A DNA stretch of 64,000 nt from positions 1-64,000 of the forward strand of contig JAFQUM010000033.1 in NCBI GenBank assembly GCA_017408485.1, in the 5' to 3' direction. Positions 50,508 to 59,595 of this stretch are shown piece after piece. A model generated the notes under the pieces. The model was not told where the DNA came from. It made no database searches and saw only the letters and a list, made by a program, of their open reading frames with translations. The translations under genes and the position numbers were made by a program. The first letter of the stretch is position 1. Each line of letters opens with the position of its first letter. The stretch comes from Clostridia bacterium. Its GTDB lineage: Bacteria; Bacillota; Clostridia; Oscillospirales; Butyricicoccaceae.

Positions 50508-53051
50508 TTATATATCCGAAGGTGATGTGGGCACCGTGGGAGTACTTGGTTTTTGAGAGCCTTCGATATCCGACGGGGTGCTGGGAACAGTGGGAGTGTC
50601 AGGCACATTAGGCTCGACGGGAGTATCGGGCGTTGCAGAATCACCAAGCATTTTCATTATCTCGGTTTCATTAAGCTGATACCACGTCACATCCTCCTGA
50701 GCATTGTAGTCTTCTTCAACTCTGTTATACTCGTGGTTGTCTGCGGGATAATCATTGACATAAAAGTAGATAAACGGGTAGTCTTTGGCATATGCGCAAA
50801 GGTCGCGAGTCACCATTTGTCCGTTTTTAAAATAGGTTGCTATAACGCCGCTGCCCCACGCCAAACCGTTGACTTTTATATTCTGCCAGCCGCGGTATAT
50901 AGTACTGTACATATTAACCTTTTCGCCATCAAAATACAGTACCCTGTAGCCATAATTATAATGCTCACTTGATTCTAAGATGCATTCCAACGCACCGTCT
51001 CCGTCCAAATCCACAAGGGCAAAGCTCCTATAAACATAATATCTATACCAATCAGGTCTGTACAGTCCCTCGTTCAGCCATGCCTCTTCACTCTCACACT
51101 CTTCGGAAAGTGTGGCGTATAGCTTGTCCTCTGTATCAAAAAGCTTAGCTTTCCCCAAGAGGACGTCCCTTATTGCCGCTTTTGCCGCCTCGGGGGTTAT
51201 TGCTATAGGCTCAGCAGGTATCTTTTCAGTGAGGACCTCTTTTTCTATATTCTCTTCAGAAAGGTCATAAGGTATTATGTAGCCTTGTGCTTTCCAGACA
51301 TCGCACTGATAGTCATAATTTTCCTTGACTGTTTGCTCTCCGTTTATGAAATATCTATATGTATCCCACTCTTCATCAAACTTTCTTTCTGCAACACACT
51401 CTATGACCATTTCATAGTTTTCAAAATGGGCTTTTACCAAGTTGCCTCCATTCACCATAACCACACCGTTATGTCTCATTGTGCTCCAATTGCCCGAAAT
51501 CACGCGATAACCGTTTACCTGCTTTCCGTCATAGTGCAGAACTAATATATTCTTTTCAGAAGAAAGGGATTCTGGCCTGAGAATAATCTCCGCTGCTCCA
51601 TCCTGATCTATATCCATTACGTAAAACTTTTTCTGCTCACCCTCTTGCTTTCCGTACTCATCAACTGAGATAAAAGTCTTAGTGGTAGTATCATAAAACT
51701 TTGCTTTTCCAAGTGCTACATCGGCTATAGCTTTTGCAGCCTCATCGGCGTAGGAGGCTTTGGGCGGTTTTGGAGCAACAGTTATTTCGGGCTCATCGGC
51801 AGCATTGGGAGATATGGGGATCGTATTTTCCATATCCATTACGTATTTGCCGTCCATCCAAACGGTATTATCTTTTTTAAGGTACCACAGATGGCTTGTA
51901 ATTGCAGGCACATAGATAACATTGGTATCTACAAGATGCTTTTCACCCTTAGCATTTATAGCCCACAAATTATACTCGGTGTCAATGTATATAACAGGGT
52001 ATGATTCTTTATAATATACCTTGGGAATGTACAAGCAGTTTTCAGCCAATTTGGTTATTTCGTTACTCTCTCGCTTTCTCTCAATTTTCAGCAGATTCCC
52101 ATTATTGTCAGTCACAAATACAGCACTGTCTGAAGAGCGTCTCATTTGCAGTGCCATTCCTTGTCCTACATAATCCACCACTTTTGTATCGCGATATAGC
52201 AAGGAATTATCAACACCTATTTGATAATAGTCGTTAATATTCTCTTTGATATTGATTTTATCAGGATCAACCTTTCCGTCTTTCAAAGATCCATAGTTAT
52301 TGTTGATATCATAATAGCGATCAAGTACAGGAGTTCTTACATCAAAATCTGAAATACCTGTTGCTCTCAAAAACGGCTCTCCTAGGGAATAGAATATCTG
52401 AGTGCCTATTATTCTGTCGTTTTCCCAACCCCACAAAGTTCCGTCATTTTTAACCGCCATTCCCGATGCTATTCCGAAAACAGCATTTTTGACGTTTTCC
52501 ATTATCTTGGTGGGTTGACCGTTTTCGTGGCCGTCTTCAAAGGTTATGTACTGATACAGATCACCATCGGTGGTTATAAAGCCAAAGGTATGCTCATTGA
52601 CAAGAAGTTTCTCTACAGAAAAATCAAACTCCTTGTACTTTTTCATTACGGGAGAGGTGTTTTCATATTCAACATAAAACAGCTGCACCTTGTCATTGGT
52701 GGCAACCATTGCCTTGTTCCCGTAAACCGCCAAGGCTTTGTTTTCATAGTTATCAACAATATTCTGATAGCCTTCGGCATCCCATGTTATTTCCGGATCG
52801 GTGGGAACATCAGGTTCGCTCGGCTGCTCCGGCTCGGTGGGAGTCTCAGGCTCGGTGGGAGTTTCGGGCTCAGTAGGCTCGTTCGTAGTAGGTTCATCCC
52901 CACTTGGTTCGTCCGTGGTAGGCTCGTCTGTACTTGGCTGTTGGGTCTCGTCCTTGGGTACTTTGCTTTCCTCTCCGCAAGCCGCGGCAAGTGACAACAC
53001 AGCGCATACACAGAGCACTATGCAGAGCGCCTTATAAAATCTATTCATCAT
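50508..53051 (-). CDS. Large lipoprotein with two repeated VDLDGDG-type domains
   Basis: 847 residues. Lipoprotein signal (lipobox LAAAC, Cys ~25) and a long Pro/Glu/Thr linker (~30-95). Residues ~95-430 look like a repeat-rich beta propeller with one RCC1-like blade (AVKNDGTLWGWENDRI). Two homologous C-terminal domains follow (~440-600 and ~625-800), each opening AAxAxxDVxLGKAKxxDT, then MDIDQDGAAEII or VDLDGDGALECIL (a calcium-loop-like D-x-D-x-D-G), and ending with a YFINGEQ/FYVNDYP segment. The tail repeats Pro-Thr-Ser. The function is unknown; it is probably a surface adhesion or sensing protein. It starts 30 bp after the stop of the next lipoprotein gene, so they are co-transcribed. Confidence 0.75.
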   Translation of the reverse strand: MMNRFYKALCIVLCVCAVLSLAAACGEESKVPKDETQQPSTDEPTTDEPSGDEPTTNEPTEPETPTEPETPTEPEQPSEPDVPTDPEITWDAEGYQNIVDNYENKALAVYGNKAMVATNDKVQLFYVEYENTSPVMKKYKEFDFSVEKLLVNEHTFGFITTDGDLYQYITFEDGHENGQPTKIMENVKNAVFGIASGMAVKNDGTLWGWENDRIIGTQIFYSLGEPFLRATGISDFDVRTPVLDRYYDINNNYGSLKDGKVDPDKINIKENINDYYQIGVDNSLLYRDTKVVDYVGQGMALQMRRSSDSAVFVTDNNGNLLKIERKRESNEITKLAENCLYIPKVYYKESYPVIYIDTEYNLWAINAKGEKHLVDTNVIYVPAITSHLWYLKKDNTVWMDGKYVMDMENTIPISPNAADEPEITVAPKPPKASYADEAAKAIADVALGKAKFYDTTTKTFISVDEYGKQEGEQKKFYVMDIDQDGAAEIILRPESLSSEKNILVLHYDGKQVNGYRVISGNWSTMRHNGVVMVNGGNLVKAHFENYEMVIECVAERKFDEEWDTYRYFINGEQTVKENYDYQCDVWKAQGYIIPYDLSEENIEKEVLTEKIPAEPIAITPEAAKAAIRDVLLGKAKLFDTEDKLYATLSEECESEEAWLNEGLYRPDWYRYYVYRSFALVDLDGDGALECILESSEHYNYGYRVLYFDGEKVNMYSTIYRGWQNIKVNGLAWGSGVIATYFKNGQMVTRDLCAYAKDYPFIYFYVNDYPADNHEYNRVEEDYNAQEDVTWYQLNETEIMKMLGDSATPDTPVEPNVPDTPTVPSTPSDIEGSQKPSTPTVPTSPSDI

Positions 53052-53080
53052 AAAAGCTCATCCTTTCTTGCCTTGGCATT

Positions 53081-54517
53081 TTAATGGTTATAATTAGGAC
53101 ATTTTGCTTCTCCAAAACTGCTTACAAAAGCGTCAAGCTCTTCCTTTGTAACAGTATTGCCGTTGATTTTATACACCTCATCATATTCATCTGAATATGC
53201 AATATCGTTGCGAATCAATCCGCTTTTGCTGAGTTCGTAGGTTGTATAATAGGTTGTGGCAGCCCCGCCGCTTCCTACGAAGATATGGTCGTCGTATATC
53301 TCCTTTGCGCCACGAAAAACTATACCGTATCTGTATATCTTTCCGTCTATGCTATACAAAACATCGTATCCGTAGTTTGTGTTTTCGTATCCGACTAAAA
53401 CCTCGGGTAATCCGTCAAGATTCATATCAACGACCGTGATCCAATATTTTTCGGTAACTGTTCTTAACCGTTCGTCATCAGGAAAAAACAAACCCTCTTT
53501 TCCCGTGTAGGCATCAATTACATTCTCTTCACCCCAAATCACCCGCTCATATTTTGCAATAAGCGCTTTGGCTTCGGGAGTGTTCCATTTTTCAGTCTCT
53601 TTCAATGAACTGTTGATCTTGGTTTCGGGTTGCAGCTCCGACGGTGTTTGTGCTTTAAAATCACCCAATTTGATGTACTTTTCAATGTTTTCTTCATCAA
53701 AAGTGAGCCATTTTACTTCGCCAATCCTATAAAACTCAGACAAATGCTTTTTGAAATTAGCTTCTTCTTCAGCCTCGTCAACATCTGTTGTTTCATGTCT
53801 GTATATAGATTGTAAGTAACTCAAACCGGAACTATATCCATTGGCCCCTTTCAAACATAAAGAAAAGAGATATGTGTCCCTCCAATAAAGGCTATCTCTA
53901 AACATTTTTATCCCAATTTCAATACTTATGCTACGAAAAGTCCAGTATCCGTAATTGTTAATAAACATCATTTCGTTGTAGGAAAGATATTTTGCGCAAA
54001 CTTTATCATTACAATAATACAAAACCAATTGGCCGTAAGTTTCGCGGTCATCTATGGCAATAACGATGTCATCATAATTATTATACGCGTCAAAGTTCAC
54101 AACGGCGAAGGATGAAAAAACAAGGTCTGTATCTTTATCTGCTGAAAATCGGTCAAGCCATTCAGAGAGTGTCATTGTTTCTTCTGTATCGGGAAAGTAA
54201 ACCTTTCTATCACCTGCTATTGCCTGATAATAACCTTCATAAGCTATCATATCACCGGGAGAAACTGCCGGATCTGTGGGCACTTGCCAAAATGCAGAAA
54301 TCTCGGTAGTATTTGTCTCATCGGGAGTCTCAGGCTCGGTGGGCTGAGCAGGCTCGTCTGCGGTAGGCTCGTCTTCGGTGGGATCATTCATATCTTCCGC
54401 AGGTGGTGTTATATCATCATCTGCCTTTGCGGGCGCATCCTCGCCGCAGGCGGCAAGCACTAATGCGGAGCATAGGCAAAGCATAACGGCAAGCAGCTTT
54501 TCAAGGCTTTTCTTCAT
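53081..54517 (-). CDS. Lipoprotein with one VDMNLDG-type domain
   Basis: 478 residues. Signal with lipobox LAAC and the same start (CGEDAPAK, DDDITPPA) as the DUF6273 lipoprotein 49 kb away. A short acidic linker to ~75 is followed by a middle region ~80-300 with LVFSSFAVVNFDAYNNYDDIVIA, a diverged D-rich loop. The C-terminal ~160 residues match the repeated domain of the next gene: ALIAKYERVIWGEENVIDAYTG, VVDMNLDGLPEVLVGYEN, then NYGYDVLYSIDGKIY. The function is unknown. It is the first gene of a two-gene operon under the repeat-operator promoter at 54563-54650. Confidence 0.75.
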   Translation of the reverse strand: MKKSLEKLLAVMLCLCSALVLAACGEDAPAKADDDITPPAEDMNDPTEDEPTADEPAQPTEPETPDETNTTEISAFWQVPTDPAVSPGDMIAYEGYYQAIAGDRKVYFPDTEETMTLSEWLDRFSADKDTDLVFSSFAVVNFDAYNNYDDIVIAIDDRETYGQLVLYYCNDKVCAKYLSYNEMMFINNYGYWTFRSISIEIGIKMFRDSLYWRDTYLFSLCLKGANGYSSGLSYLQSIYRHETTDVDEAEEEANFKKHLSEFYRIGEVKWLTFDEENIEKYIKLGDFKAQTPSELQPETKINSSLKETEKWNTPEAKALIAKYERVIWGEENVIDAYTGKEGLFFPDDERLRTVTEKYWITVVDMNLDGLPEVLVGYENTNYGYDVLYSIDGKIYRYGIVFRGAKEIYDDHIFVGSGGAATTYYTTYELSKSGLIRNDIAYSDEYDEVYKINGNTVTKEELDAFVSSFGEAKCPNYNH

Positions 54518-54562
54518 AGGACATTTTCCTTTCTGTCAGGTGGCAGTTTCCCTTTTGTTTTT

Positions 54563-54650
54563 ATTGTAAAGTATTACCAAACACAATACAACAACAAAAG
54601 AGTTACAATTTGGAAACAAAAGGGTTACAATGATGACAAAAGAATAACAA
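54563..54650 (-). promoter_or_regulatory. Promoter with repeat operator for the lipoprotein pair
   Basis: Minus strand -35 TTGTAT (54586-54591), 17 bp, -10 TACAAT (54563-54568). Upstream repeats TTGTWAYYCTT lie at 54598-54608, 54620-54630 and 54640-54650: steps of 22 and 20 bp, identical to the layout at 4957-5044. Confidence 0.7.
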
Positions 54651-54669
54651 AACTACCATTTTAAGTCAC

Positions 54670-55641
54670 CTAATTCTGCCACGATATATATTGCTCATCT
54701 GTAAGCGGGTAGATATGGAGCTTATCACCGTTCAAATCGGTTCTATGCATATCTACGGCACAAAGGCTTCGGTTTTCATAGGTGGTATAATAATAAATGC
54801 CCTTATCCGCATTGATACAAGAGGTGTATTTTGTCAGCTCTAATGATCCGTCGGGCGTTTTGACGCAGCCGCGCTGCTGCTCTACGCTGCCGAAAATGTG
54901 AAAAAACTGACTTACGCTCTCATCCTCTCCATCGCCACAGACTGAATTAAGCTTTACAAAAGCGGCGCGGACAAATCTTGAGCTTGACGACAGGTCACCA
55001 GGAAGGCCTATTGCTCCCATCCCCTTACTGTAAGGCGTAAGCCCATCAAAGCCAAAGGTGTTTTCGCAGTCAAAAGGACTTATCTTCATAAAATCACAAA
55101 GCCGTGTCATATGGTAATCAAAGGTGGGGTTATTGGTCAGTACACCGACGGGATTGTCATATATTTTCACTCCTTGGGCGGTGGGCTCGACGGTGATCGA
55201 GGTATTTTTATCGGCAATTATCCAATGAAGCGGCGAAAGCGGGAGGCTATGGCTAAAGCTTATATCGCAAAGATTGATATTATCAAGCCGCGATCTTACC
55301 TCGGTGATATTTTTGCACTGGGACAAAATATAGGGAATAAACTCAAAAGGGGTTATGTTTTCCTTGGTTTTGACCTCGGGAAAATAGTGAGCATTATGGG
55401 GAAAGTTAAGTCCCGCCATACAGAGCCCCTGCTCATTAACTCCGTCAAAATACAGCGGGTAGCCGTCTTTCACCATTGCCATACCGATCATAGCATAATG
55501 GCTTTTTAGTGATGGCATTCTGCGAAGATCAAAGGGGTAATTCCGTGGAGTTATGGTTACCTTCATAGGTATTTCAAACTCAATATCCAATGTTCTGCCA
55601 AAATAGCTATCCTTCGTTTTAAAGGTTATTGCGGTACACAT
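54670..55641 (-). CDS. Bile salt hydrolase (choloylglycine hydrolase family)
   Basis: 323 residues. An Ntn-hydrolase in which Met1 is removed to expose Cys2. Expected catalytic residues are present: C2, R16, D19, N79 (AGLNFP), N170 (VLTNNPTFDYH) and R222 (SSSRFVRA). GLPGDLSSSSRF and KYTSC-x-x-x-x-KGIYYYTTYEN match clostridial bile salt hydrolases more than penicillin V acylases. It cuts the glycine or taurine from conjugated bile acids in the cytosol, a trait of gut bacteria. It is a single gene downstream of the 2-oxoacid dehydrogenase operon, separated by a terminator. Confidence 0.9.
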   Translation of the reverse strand: MCTAITFKTKDSYFGRTLDIEFEIPMKVTITPRNYPFDLRRMPSLKSHYAMIGMAMVKDGYPLYFDGVNEQGLCMAGLNFPHNAHYFPEVKTKENITPFEFIPYILSQCKNITEVRSRLDNINLCDISFSHSLPLSPLHWIIADKNTSITVEPTAQGVKIYDNPVGVLTNNPTFDYHMTRLCDFMKISPFDCENTFGFDGLTPYSKGMGAIGLPGDLSSSSRFVRAAFVKLNSVCGDGEDESVSQFFHIFGSVEQQRGCVKTPDGSLELTKYTSCINADKGIYYYTTYENRSLCAVDMHRTDLNGDKLHIYPLTDEQYISWQN

Positions 55642-55694
55642 ATTGCCCTCCGAAAAATAATATTTACATTATTTTGTCCCAAATAATATAAAAA

Positions 55695-55720
55695 TGCCGC
55701 CTTGAGAAATCAAGGCGGCA
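55695..55720 (-). terminator. Terminator of the 2-oxoacid dehydrogenase operon
   Basis: TGCCGCCTTGA GAAA TCAAGGCGGCA, then TTTTTATATT on the minus strand. Confidence 0.85.
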
Positions 55721-55738
55721 AAATTATTGATTAAGCGA

Positions 55739-58204
55739 TCAGATGCCCATCTTGTTTTCACGGATCTGCTCAAGCTCGGTGAAGCTATGGGTAGAAACGT
55801 GATCCTTAAGGGGCAGGATGCGCTGATGGATAGCGTCAACGATCCATTCAGGCTGGGGGAAGAATGCATTCTCCAGCTCGTGAGCGGGAGTGATCCAGTT
55901 CTTTGCACCGACAACAACGGGAGGTGCATCGAGGTAGTCGAAGCACAGCTCGGTGATGTTGGAAGCCAGGTTGCGCATAAAGGAGTTACGCTCGCAAGCG
56001 TCACCGGTGATAACGATTCTGCCGGTCTTCTTTACGCTCTCGATAACCTTCTCATAGTTGAAGGGAACAAGGCTGCGTGCGTCGATGATCTCTGCATTTA
56101 CGCCGTACTTTTCCTTGAGGATGTCGGCTGCCTTGGTAACTCTGTAAAGGGTTGCGCCGATGGAAAGGATGGTAACGTCGTCACCGCTTCTCTTGATATC
56201 GGGCTCGCCGAAGGGGATCTCGTACTCTTCTGCGGGAACGCCTTCCTTGACGAACAGTTCGCCAAAGTCATAGGTACGCTGGCTCTCCAGGAAGATGACG
56301 GGGTCTGTTCCGTTAAGAGCGGACTGCATAAGTCCCTTTGCATCATAAGGAGTTGCGGGGAATACGACCTTCAGGCCGGGGATGTGTGCGCAGAGTGCGG
56401 ACCAGTCCTGACTGTGCTGTGCGCCGTACTTGCTACCTACGGACATACGCAGGATAACGGGCATCTTCAGCATTCCGCCACTCATGGACTGCCACTTGCT
56501 CAGCTGGTTGAATATTTCGTCACCTGCACGGCCGAGGAAGTCACAGTACATCAGCTCTGCAATAGCGCGGCCGCCGCTCATAGCGTAACCGACTGCTGCG
56601 CCGACGATAGCTGCCTCAGCGATGGGGGTGTTGAAGAGACGATTGTAAGGAATAGCTTCGGTCATTCCGCGGTAAACTGCGAATGCGCCGCCCCAGTCAC
56701 GAACATCTTCACCGAATGTAACAAGGGTGGGATCTTCGTAGAACTTATTGATGATGGGCTCTGCAACTGCATCACGATACTGATAGACCTTATTCTTGCC
56801 CACGACCTTGCCGTTTTCGTCAATGCCGCGGCGTTCTTTCTTAGCGATCTGAACAACTCTGGGGCACTCTTCCTTGGGAAGAAGAACTTCGGGCTCTCTG
56901 CCCTCTTCCATAGTTCTCATCTTCTGATTGGAGAACATCATATTAGCGATAACATTCTGCTCTGCGCCAAAGATGTCAATTCTGGGGGAGATCTCATCGT
57001 CGATAGCAAGCTTCATATTGCGCTCCATATCGGAAACGACCATTGCCTTGATCTCTTCAAGCTCTGCATCGGAGCAGATGCCTGCTTCAACAAGCTCCTT
57101 GCCGAATGCGATGATGCTGTCGTTGCTTTCCCACTCAGCGATTTCTTCCTTGGTTCTGTAGGAGGAGGAGTCGGAGGGAGAATGTCCGCTGATACGGTAG
57201 GTAACAACATCAAGCATTACGGGGCCGTCCTTCTTGGCAACGGGGATCAGGCGCTCATAAGCGTCCATAACTGCCAGAGGATTGTAACCGTCGATACGCT
57301 CAACATGGAACTGTGTGGGAGACAGACCTGCTGCCATACGTGCAGGCATATCGTAACCCATGGTCTCGCCCTTGGTCTGACCGCCCATGCCGTAGAAGTT
57401 GTCGTTTACATTGAAGATGATGGGCATTCCGCCGCCATCTTTGCCCCAAAGGGTCTTTACCTGATCCATTGCTGCAAGGGTCATACCCTCCCAAACAGGA
57501 CCGCAAGCTAACGAGCCGTCACCGATGTTGCAGACGACTACGCCGGGCTTTTTATTGATAAGCTTATAAAGTGCGCTACCTACTGCAACGCTTCCGCTAC
57601 CACCAACGATAGCATTGTTGGGCATAACGCCGAAGGGAGTGAAGAATGCGTGCATAGAGCCGCCGAGACCCATATTAAAGCCGTTCTTACGAGCGAAGGT
57701 CTCACACATCATACCATAAAGGATGAAGTCACGTGCAAGGGTGCGGACATCCTTGTCACCGGTGTTGACGACTTCCAAGGTCTTGCCGCCCCAAAACTCC
57801 TTCATGATCTCCATGAGCTTGTCTTCGGGGAGGATCTCAACTGTACGCATGCACTTTGCAAGTATCTCGCCGTGGCTGCGGTGGGAACCGAAGGTGTAAT
57901 CATCAACTGTAAGATGATATGCTGCACCGACATATGCGGCTTCCTGACCGATACCAAGGTGAGCGGGGCCGGGGTGATTGTAGCCGATTCCGTGATATTC
58001 GCTGGTGGTCTTGATGAGGTTGAGCATTGTCTCAAACTCGCGGATGTAGCACATATCACGATATACATTCATCAGGTCTTTCTTGGAGTACTTCTTAGCA
58101 ACATCCTTGACCTTCTTCTGGAACTTATTAACGGGGATATCCTTAAAGGTTATCTTGCCGGGTGCTCTCATCTCGGAGGGCGATACATAAAGCTGTTTAG
58201 ACAT
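55739..58204 (-). CDS. 2-oxoacid dehydrogenase E1, fused alpha and beta subunits
   Basis: 821 residues, equal to E1-alpha plus E1-beta in one chain. The alpha part (~1-400) has the thiamine diphosphate motif IGDGSLACG followed ~28 residues later by NVNDNFYGMGG, and HSPSDSSSYRTKEE, the phosphorylation-loop-like HxHxDDxxYR equivalent. The beta part (~480-821) has GAFAVYRGMTEAIPYNRLFNTPIAEAAIVGAAVGYAM and TVLSIGATLY-type C-terminal domain. It decarboxylates a 2-oxoacid (pyruvate, acetoin or branched-chain type; not resolved) and transfers the acyl group to E2. It is the last gene of the E2-E3-E1 operon, 14 bp after lpdA. Confidence 0.9.
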   Translation of the reverse strand: MSKQLYVSPSEMRAPGKITFKDIPVNKFQKKVKDVAKKYSKKDLMNVYRDMCYIREFETMLNLIKTTSEYHGIGYNHPGPAHLGIGQEAAYVGAAYHLTVDDYTFGSHRSHGEILAKCMRTVEILPEDKLMEIMKEFWGGKTLEVVNTGDKDVRTLARDFILYGMMCETFARKNGFNMGLGGSMHAFFTPFGVMPNNAIVGGSGSVAVGSALYKLINKKPGVVVCNIGDGSLACGPVWEGMTLAAMDQVKTLWGKDGGGMPIIFNVNDNFYGMGGQTKGETMGYDMPARMAAGLSPTQFHVERIDGYNPLAVMDAYERLIPVAKKDGPVMLDVVTYRISGHSPSDSSSYRTKEEIAEWESNDSIIAFGKELVEAGICSDAELEEIKAMVVSDMERNMKLAIDDEISPRIDIFGAEQNVIANMMFSNQKMRTMEEGREPEVLLPKEECPRVVQIAKKERRGIDENGKVVGKNKVYQYRDAVAEPIINKFYEDPTLVTFGEDVRDWGGAFAVYRGMTEAIPYNRLFNTPIAEAAIVGAAVGYAMSGGRAIAELMYCDFLGRAGDEIFNQLSKWQSMSGGMLKMPVILRMSVGSKYGAQHSQDWSALCAHIPGLKVVFPATPYDAKGLMQSALNGTDPVIFLESQRTYDFGELFVKEGVPAEEYEIPFGEPDIKRSGDDVTILSIGATLYRVTKAADILKEKYGVNAEIIDARSLVPFNYEKVIESVKKTGRIVITGDACERNSFMRNLASNITELCFDYLDAPPVVVGAKNWITPAHELENAFFPQPEWIVDAIHQRILPLKDHVSTHSFTELEQIRENKMGI

Positions 58205-58218
58205 TTTATTTTTCCTCC

Positions 58219-59583
58219 TTAATACTGGAATATAGCTTCACGGATGATCTCACAAACTGTGGGATGGGGGAATACGATCTGCTTGATATCATCAACTGTC
58301 AGCTCGGCTTCGATGAAGGTGCCCAGAGCAATGATAAACTCGGAGGAGTAATTGCTCAGTGCCTGTCCGCCTACGACAGTCTTGGTCTTGTTGTTAACGA
58401 TAAGCTTTGCAATGCCGTCGCCGCCTTCGTTTTCAGCAAGATATCTGCCGCTGAAACGCATGGGAAGCTTGATGACCTTGACATCCATTCCCTTTGCCTT
58501 TGCGGTATCTTCGGTCTCACCGACGGAAGAAAGTTCGGGGGTGGTGTAGATAACACCGGGAATAGCGCTGTAACGCATAACATCCTTCTTGCCTACGATG
58601 TTATTGATAGCAACCTCTGCCTCGCGGTAAGCGGTGTGAGCCAGCATGGACTTGCCGTTGACATCACCTGCTGCATAAACTTCTGCAACATTGGTGCGCA
58701 TACGGTTATCGGTAACGATAGCGCCGCGCTCGGTGTAAACATTGATGCTCTCAAGGCCGATGCCTGCGGTATTAGCGCGGCGGCCGATGGAAAGCAGTAC
58801 CTTGTCAGCTTCAATCTCAAGCTTCTGACCGTCCTTTTCGCAAAGAACGCTCTTTGAAGTGATAGCGGTGACCTTTGTGCCAAGCAGGAACTTCATACCG
58901 CGCTTTTCGTAGCCCTTCTGCAGAAGCTTTACAAGCTCAGCATCGTTCTGACCTGCGATATGGTCCAGCATTTCGATGATGGTAACTTCAGAACCTGCGG
59001 ATGCGTAGTAGGAAGCCATTTCAAGACCGATAACACCGCCGCCGATAACAGCAAGCTTTGCGGGGATCTCGCGGAGCTCCAAGGCTTCGCGGGAGGTCAT
59101 AACAAAGCCGCTTGCCAGCTGATCCTTAAGTCCCTCGATGGGAGGTACTGCGGGGCTGGAGCCTGTTGCGATAAGCAGGCGCTTACCGATAACGATCTCG
59201 CCGTTTACTTCAACATTGAAGCCTTCTGCGGTTCTGCCCTTGATAACGCCGTCGCCCTTGATGACTTCGGCATGGTTTGCCTTCAGTGTTGCGGAAACAC
59301 CGGAAACAAGGGTCTTGATGACCTTTTCCTTGCGGTCGATGACCTTGTTGTGGTCAAGCTTTGCGCCTTCAACGGTAACGCCGTACTTGTCGCCGTGGAT
59401 AGCACTTTCGTATGTCTTTGCGCTGTAAAGCAGGGTCTTGGTGGGGATACAGCCTTCGTTAAGGCAAACGCCGCCGACCTCGCGCTTTTCGATGCAAACA
59501 ACCTTCAGACCTTCGTGGCCTGCGCGTTCTGCAGCAAGATAACCTGCAGGGCCGCCGCCCAAAACTATAAGATCATAAATCAT
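58219..59583 (-). CDS. lpdA: Dihydrolipoyl dehydrogenase (E3)
   Basis: 454 residues. FAD-binding GGGPAGYLAAERAG, redox disulfide GGVCLNEGCIPTK (C40, C45), NAD-binding GGGVIGLEMASYYASAG, and the C-terminal His-Glu pair in FPHPTVCEII (HPTxxE). It reoxidises the dihydrolipoyl arm of E2 and makes NADH. It lies between E2 (12 bp upstream) and E1, clearly part of the complex. There is no lipoyl domain fused at the N-terminus. Confidence 0.95.
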   Translation of the reverse strand: MIYDLIVLGGGPAGYLAAERAGHEGLKVVCIEKREVGGVCLNEGCIPTKTLLYSAKTYESAIHGDKYGVTVEGAKLDHNKVIDRKEKVIKTLVSGVSATLKANHAEVIKGDGVIKGRTAEGFNVEVNGEIVIGKRLLIATGSSPAVPPIEGLKDQLASGFVMTSREALELREIPAKLAVIGGGVIGLEMASYYASAGSEVTIIEMLDHIAGQNDAELVKLLQKGYEKRGMKFLLGTKVTAITSKSVLCEKDGQKLEIEADKVLLSIGRRANTAGIGLESINVYTERGAIVTDNRMRTNVAEVYAAGDVNGKSMLAHTAYREAEVAINNIVGKKDVMRYSAIPGVIYTTPELSSVGETEDTAKAKGMDVKVIKLPMRFSGRYLAENEGGDGIAKLIVNNKTKTVVGGQALSNYSSEFIIALGTFIEAELTVDDIKQIVFPHPTVCEIIREAIFQY

Positions 59584-59595
59584 AATTATCTCTCC

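Noticed and set aside
55727..57511. 594-codon open frame antisense to the fused E1
   Set aside because: Shadow of E1, no start signal and no recognisable domain.
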